Origin: JAKAXS01 sp965279065
GTDB taxonomy: Bacteria; Pseudomonadota; Alphaproteobacteria; Rhizobiales; Hyphomicrobiaceae
Assembly: GCA_965279065.1 (NCBI GenBank)
Contig: OZ257134.1
Coordinates: 3,410,001 to 3,474,000 of the forward strand
Length of the DNA: 64,000 bases
Reading direction: 5' to 3'
Shown here piece by piece: positions 63,417 through 64,000 of the stretch. Position 1 is the first letter of the stretch, and each line of letters starts with the position of its first letter. The notes beneath the pieces are model-generated. The model ran no database searches, was not told where the DNA came from, and saw only the letters and a program-made list of their open reading frames with translations. The position numbers were made by a program, and so were the translations under genes.

Positions 63417-64000
63417 TCAAAAGCCGATGTCGTCCGGATCCCGACCCGGACGTGGTTTATAGCCGGGCAACGCCCAGTTGTGCCTGATCGCCAGTGCCCG
63501 CAGCGCAAAGCCGAGCACGAACCCCGCCCCGATCGCCATGATCCGCGGCACCCCGAGCCCGGTGAGCGCCACGAACAGAATGGCACCCGCCATCGCTGCC
63601 GTTACATAGATCTCATGACGGCTGAGCAAAAGGGGCGGCTCACCGGCCAACACGTCACGAATAATGCCACCGAACGCGGCGGTGATGACGCCCATCGTGA
63701 CCGCGACCAGCGGACCGGCACCTGCCGCCAGCGCCCGCTCCGTCCCTAACACGGCCACCAGCGCCAAGCCGATCGCGTCGAGCCAGACGAGCACGCGATA
63801 CCGCGACGACATCAAATGCGCCGTGAAAAACATCAGCGCCGCGATGACGAGACAGATCACGAGATAGATCGGCTGCTTGACCCAGAACACCGGCAGATTG
63901 CCCAGCAGCATGTCGCGCACGGTGCCGCCACCGGTGCCCGTGACGGTCGCGAGCAGCGCGAAGCCGAAGATGTCCATCTCCTTGCGACTGGCGGCAAGCG
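63417..64000 (-). CDS. TRIC/UPF0126 (YicG-like) membrane protein, 5' end outside window
   Basis: The gene runs off the right edge. In-frame sequence continues upstream of the Met at 63977 (LAASRKEMDIFGFALLA), as in UPF0126 proteins, so this is a truncated view and not a start. Six or so helices are visible, with the repeated Gly-rich motifs GGGTVRDMLLG and GGIIRDVLAGEPP, signatures of the trimeric intracellular cation channel-like family. Related proteins conduct K+ or other monovalent ions; substrate here is unknown. Confidence 0.88.
   Translation of the reverse strand, partial: LAASRKEMDIFGFALLATVTGTGGGTVRDMLLGNLPVFWVKQPIYLVICLVIAALMFFTAHLMSSRYRVLVWLDAIGLALVAVLGTERALAAGAGPLVAVTMGVITAAFGGIIRDVLAGEPPLLLSRHEIYVTAAMAGAILFVALTGLGVPRIMAIGAGFVLGFALRALAIRHNWALPGYKPRPGRDPDDIGF

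Overview
The window is a 64 kb chromosomal segment of a GC-rich alphaproteobacterium, most likely in the Rhizobiales/Hyphomicrobiales (Hyphomicrobium-like). The assignment rests on gene families and order: chvI-chvG followed by a short HprK, an EIIA-Man-type protein and HPr beside pckA; a DivL-type kinase in an ahcY-divL-tsaE/amgK-murU-addB-addA-trxA run; and trpF-trpB-trpA-accD-folC. The genus is inference. Most of the window is core housekeeping DNA; the accessory-looking parts are 1-7.4 kb and the pocket at 20.3-21.0 kb.

Layout. 1-3.8 kb: a five-gene operon like Vibrio cholerae zrgABCDE (zinc uptake), every junction a 4-bp stop/start overlap, preceded by a Zur-like palindrome over a TATAAT box. 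4.2-5.7 kb: a phasin gene divergent from a LuxR-type response regulator and a tiny membrane protein. 5.7-7.4 kb: degenerate DNA, an orphan membrane protein and tRNA-Arg(CCG), with a 12-bp copy of the tRNA 3' end 1.5 kb away. 7.5-17 kb: a chemoreceptor, DNA polymerase I, an ABC-F ATPase and a MASE1-PAS-GGDEF cyclase. 17.2-20.3 kb: three tandem YafK/DpaA-like L,D-transpeptidase-fold paralogues. 20.3-21 kb: an Abi/HEPN-type gene. 21-34.5 kb: YqhA-like protein, saccharopine-dehydrogenase-like protein, SecA, PpiC isomerase, ArgJ, a beta-propeller protein, a HAD hydrolase, a His-tailed thioredoxin-fold protein, PyrE, a fasciclin protein and PsiF. 34.6-41.4 kb: pckA, a HugZ-like protein, ChvI/ChvG, HprK, EIIA, HPr. 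41.4-47.4 kb: a TadG-like protein, AhcY, DivL. 47.4-57 kb: TsaE-AmgK fusion, MurU, AddB, AddA, thioredoxin. 57-64 kb (minus strand): FolC, AccD, TrpA, a DUF2158 protein, TrpB, TrpF and a TRIC/UPF0126 channel cut by the window edge.

Themes. Envelope turnover recurs: three L,D-transpeptidase-fold enzymes with three different anchoring modes, and the AmgK/MurU route recycling cell-wall amino sugars. Zinc recurs too: the Zur-box/Zrg operon, a protein with about 25 histidines in its tail, and an AccD without its zinc-finger cysteines. ChvG/ChvI, HprK/EIIA/HPr and pckA form the usual Rhizobiales carbon/envelope control block, and DivL ties the ahcY-addAB region to the CckA-CtrA cell-cycle circuit.

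The least expected items are the DUF2158 gene embedded between trpB and trpA by ATGA overlaps on both sides, the three differently anchored transpeptidase paralogues, and the tRNA-flanked remnant. I found no CRISPR array, complete insertion sequence, rRNA operon or clearly new multi-gene defence system.
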